Positions 60,577 to 64,000 of a stretch of DNA of 64,000 nt are shown here, piece after piece; within the stretch, counting starts at the first letter, position 1; each line of letters opens with the position of its first letter. Source of the DNA: Trichoplax adhaerens (Eukaryota > Placozoa > Uniplacotomia > Trichoplacea > Trichoplacidae); NCBI RefSeq assembly GCF_000150275.1, contig NW_002060961.1, positions 373,046 to 437,045 of the forward strand, written 5' to 3'. A program made the translations under genes and the position numbers. The notes under the pieces were generated by a model. The model was not told the origin of the DNA. It was given only the letters and a program-made list of their open reading frames with translations, and made no database searches.

Positions 60577-62229
60577 ATGAGCGGTTTGGCGAGAGAAGTG
60601 ATTAAGTGGTTACAAAGTTTGGATCTATCGGTGTCTGTAAAGTATCCAAAAAGGTATCAAGATAACAATTTTGACTATTTTAGTAGCGTTGACAGCTATT
60701 ACATGCAATATACGCACTATTATTGCTGTAAATCTCGAATAAATCGCTATTATGATATTAGTATGAAGAAGGAAAGAGAGATAGTTGGTGAAAACGAATA
60801 GATATGATGAAAGCTATTTATTTCCATATTGAATACCAACTCAATCTTTTACTGTACTTCATTAGGGATTTCGCAAATGGATTCTTGGTTGCTGAGATCT
60901 TTTCTTGGTACTTCCCACAAGAGATACATATGCATTCTTATTATAATGCTCCATCCCTACCTAAAAAAATTGGAAATTGGTCTCAATTAGAAAGGGTAAA
61001 TCGATTTTCATCTGTCCGAACTACGATACGAACTGATAAGAATGATATCACATAGCGTTAATTATGTTCTAGTTCAACGTTAGAGTAAACAAAATTAGAT
61101 ATTTGGTTTAGAAAATTACGCTAATGAATCCTTAATCTTGATCCTTTTAGTTATTTAAAAAGCATGGGATTGACATTCCTAAAGTATTAATAGATGGTAC
61201 AATGCATAGTAAACCTGGTGCTGCCATATTGTTGGTGGAAAGAGTATATACAATTTTAACGAACAGAGCGTAAGTATTATATTTAGCTGTAATTACTAAC
61301 TTAGATTATTTGATCTATCCGTATGCTGACTGCTATCTAAAACATGAAATGTTTTTTATGAAAGTGTTAAAAGAACCCCTGTAAAGCATGAGCTTGACTT
61401 TTCTGACAATGGTTATCAATCTGAATTACCACCACATGCAAGATCAACAGCGTCTCAAGTAAGATATCGTATCCGATTATGGTTATTGTATTAGATATCT
61501 TGACTACTTAATTCCGTTATTGATTTTCTAGCTCAATTTTAAATTTTTTAATACTATATTTTATTTCTAACTTTAGGCTTTAAAAAATAATTTGGCAATT
61601 ACGGAATTTGACACTGACCCAGATCAAATTTTTCGAATGCAGAAGGTAATGCACGTGCTGCGTACGGTCAAAGTTTAGCGAATAAGTTTAATGTTAATTT
61701 AATTATTATTTTATAAAATTATATCTATAGGCCCAATCAATTCTGAATAATCATATTGAAAACAGAAGGAAGGAAAGAGAGGAGAATCCAGGTTTGGGAT
61801 CATTACTTATATTGCTTTCAATGTTTTCTCTTTTTAATGGAATTGACTTTTACGATATTGTATTATCACAGAGCGCTTTGGCATTCGACCTTCAATTGGA
61901 CAGCTAACTCCTCGTAAACTACCCTCTGTAAAGACAAGAAAATCTCAACAGCGTGACTCATTAATATACCCTATGGATTCTGCAAATGGTAAAGATCGCA
62001 TTCAGTTAAAATTTTAAACTTCAAACATGAGCAGATCTTTTATTTTTTTTGATTAAGTGTATGTGCTATTTAACATATTGTAATTATTATTATCATTTAC
62101 ACAGGTGATGAAAGGCATTCTAATGATACAGTCGAAAGTGGCCAAGTTCATTTTACAGAAATACAAGTGAAACAACTGAATAGAAATGAGCAAAATGCTC
62201 TTCGTCAATCGTTATACGCTGCTTCTTAG
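60577..62229 (+). CDS. SPATA4: SPATA4-like protein (CH-like domain)
   Basis: Homologue of spermatogenesis-associated protein 4, a calponin-homology-like (CH_2/DUF1042) protein related to the SPEF1/CLAMP group, many of which act at cilia or microtubules. Eight exons: 60577-60653, 60866-60995, 61151-61269, 61374-61458, 61577-61645, 61731-61791, 61872-61988 and 62105-62229 (783 bases, 260 residues; the human protein is about 305). The CH-like domain fills the first ~110 residues: LAREVIKWLQSLDLSVSVKY, RDFANGFLVAEIFSWYFPQE, SYYNAPSLPKKIGNWSQLER, then LFKKHGIDIPKVLIDGTMH and LLVERVYTILTNR. The rest is polar, with a possible final helix (QVKQLNRNEQNALRQSLY). The start is the first ATG before the conserved LxREVxxWL helix. 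A ciliary role is inferred from the family only. Divergently placed from TFIIIA. Confidence 0.93.
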
Positions 62230-64000
62230 AATGATTAGAAGCGTGAAATATATTGGAGAGGTATTAATGACCTCATCTGAGAGACAAATAACAAAGAATG
62301 AAGAATTGTATTGCTTATTTCTATTGTCTTACAATTAAGAATTTTAAACATTTAATGTAAATCTATAACAGCTAAAAGCAAAGATACTGTTTATCCATTT
62401 TGTGATGCAGTGACAATTGTAAATACACAATTTTTAGCATTTTACAGTTACTTCTTTTGATCTACCATTGATGAAAGTTATCTATTTAGCATATGCTTGT
62501 GTAAATGTAGCCTCATTTTTGTAGTATTTAGTCTCGGAAAGCATCTTTTAATCCTTAACATGTGAGTAGCTCCCTACCCTTTTGCAATTATTATTCAAAT
62601 CCGTTGTCTTGTCCGTATACACATAGAGAATTATCTTCTAAATTTGAGATGTCGTTAATTTGTGAGAGTTTTACAAAATTCAGTATGATATGACAAACTG
62701 TTTTCATATTTTCTGCTTTGGTAGTAGGGTAGTGATTGTTGTTGTTTTAATTCTATAGTAAGGCAGGATCATTTTATACTGTTACTATCATCTCATAGTA
62801 ATTCTGAACTAGTGTCAGGAATAATAGCCGACAAATATTATGATACGAGAAAGTATCTACGATTAGATTTCAGATAGACACGTGTTATTATTATTTAATG
62901 TCTATGATATTAGTTCTAAATTTGGAAAGTTACGTCTGTTGACTGAGTAAAATGGGGTATAATACGCAAGTGTATTATATATTTGAGATTCAATTAAAAT
63001 AATTGTAACTAATTCGTATAGAGTATATCTATTTCTGTATTTCGATCCTGTAGCAATAATGTTGGGTAATAAAATTACACTTGATAACTGTTAGGAAGAT
63101 TTTTAAGACGTGCAAGTTTATTAATCTAAACATCGCCTTTAGAGCAATATTTAGCTTTGAGGAGGTATTGTATCTCGAAAAATCTCGAGTATAAATATGG
63201 CTTAATCGGTTTGTACTGCAGAAGATAATTGTACTAAGCCATTCTATTATTTGTACAATTAATAATACTATACATTTAAGTTGTAGAACATGAAATATTC
63301 CAATTCTTCTCCATTAAAGTAATTGGATATTTTTGATGATTCTAAATGATAAGGCATGTCATGATTAGATTGCATGCTATTACTGCTCAGTAAAAAATTT
63401 TCGATAGGATTAGTATTTTAAGCTTCCAATTCATAGTTCTATAACTGCCTCCTTCTAGGGTTCTCAACTCACTTACTGATCACAAGAGGACGATAGCAAG
63501 TGCAGTAATTTTGATTATTATATACAATAAATGGATCAATTAACTCGGTTGGGCTTTAATCCTTTAAATTAATTAAAAACTGAAATTGAAATTACTTCAA
63601 GTCTAGGCCGGTAGAAAAGTCATCAGTAGTCGTCGCAGATAGATGGTATTTGCCGATTAACAGCATCATCGCAGAGGAATGAGTAGTCTACCGGCTGTAC
63701 TATGTGACATATTTACGATTTACCATTCTACTATACTATCCGTTATAGCTGTAGATATTGCCGTGCATACAGATTTATCCACTGCTTTATAATCTTCTAA
63801 TTAATCCATCAATTGATTGAGTTATTATTCTAGTCAGTACAGTATACGGAGATGGCTATTTTTCAGGCTATCGATTATCAGGAATTCAAGTATTGTAATC
63901 CTATTTACTTCATTTTAACGTTGTACTGCGGCATAGCGCAGTACAAAATGAAAGTACTGTTATGTATGATAGACTGGTAATGTCTAGGAATTAGGGCAGA
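62230..64000. other. Intergenic sequence to the end of the window
   Basis: No exon, domain or repeat array is recognised on either strand. The first part presumably holds the SPATA4 3' untranslated region. Apart from the hairpin at 63607-63695, nothing stands out. Confidence 0.5.
63607..63695. other. Hairpin-forming segment with a perfect 9-bp terminal stem
   Basis: GCCGGTAGA at 63607-63615 is exactly complementary to TCTACCGGC at 63687-63695, enclosing 71 bases. The stem is GC-rich for this AT-rich context. It could be the closing stem of a small structured RNA or a mobile-element end. No tRNA loops and no convincing snoRNA boxes were found. Confidence 0.4.

Noticed and set aside
63607-63695. 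Selenocysteine tRNA, suggested by the 9-bp stem and 89-base length
   Set aside because: No T-loop (TTCRANY-like) sequence, no TCA anticodon in a suitable loop, and no discriminator pattern on either strand.

Overview
This window looks like a compact, AT-rich, intron-rich animal genome, most probably an early-branching metazoan such as a placozoan (Trichoplax/Hoilungia type). That is an inference. It rests on metazoan-type CBP/p300, cadherin/laminin-G and SPATA4 genes combined with short introns, mostly about 60-200 bases with GT-AG ends. No bacterial operon, CRISPR array, rRNA or tRNA was recognised. Gene models were built by hand by joining exons at splice sites so that reading frames stay in phase. 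All seven models close with a total length divisible by three.

Layout. (1) 1-12.6 kb is mostly non-coding: a patchwork of unrelated, partly decayed tandem repeats. It surrounds one small three-exon gene on the minus strand (6175-7290) for a YccF-family membrane protein, a family best known from bacteria. (2) 12.67-15.84 kb, plus strand: UFM1, the ubiquitin-like modifier, in five short exons with a 2 kb first intron. (3) 16.76-23.82 kb, minus strand: an ISWI (SMARCA5/SNF2H-like) chromatin remodeller, 23 exons, 999 residues. (4) 23.8-27.2 kb: intergenic, with dense palindromic GTAC-rich sequence and a seven-copy tandem array. (5) 27.16-37.18 kb, minus strand: CBP/p300 acetyltransferase, 30 exons, 1967 residues. 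(6) 37.2-43.2 kb: intergenic, with a second large GTAC-rich island, a possible broken SEFIR-like relic and a tandem repeat. (7) 43.2-57.07 kb, plus strand: an 18-exon gene for a 2746-residue secreted protein with laminin-G-like domains, about nine or ten cadherin-like repeats (one a clear cadherin repeat) and receptor-L-like repeats at the C-terminus. (8) 57.70-59.84 kb, minus strand: TFIIIA, the 5S rRNA gene transcription factor. (9) 60.58-62.23 kb, plus strand: SPATA4 (CH-like domain), head to head with TFIIIA. (10) 62.2-64 kb: nothing coding seen.

How the genes relate. ISWI and CBP/p300 are neighbouring chromatin regulators on the same strand, and TFIIIA is a Pol III factor, but nothing in the sequence shows that they form a functional cluster. 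UFM1/ISWI and the adhesion gene/TFIIIA are convergent pairs, while TFIIIA/SPATA4 are divergent across 741 bases and could share a promoter region. The least ordinary items are the YccF-like gene, the architecture of the large secreted protein, the GTAC-palindrome islands, the degenerate third and fourth fingers of TFIIIA with a GC-AG intron, and the extended tail of UFM1.
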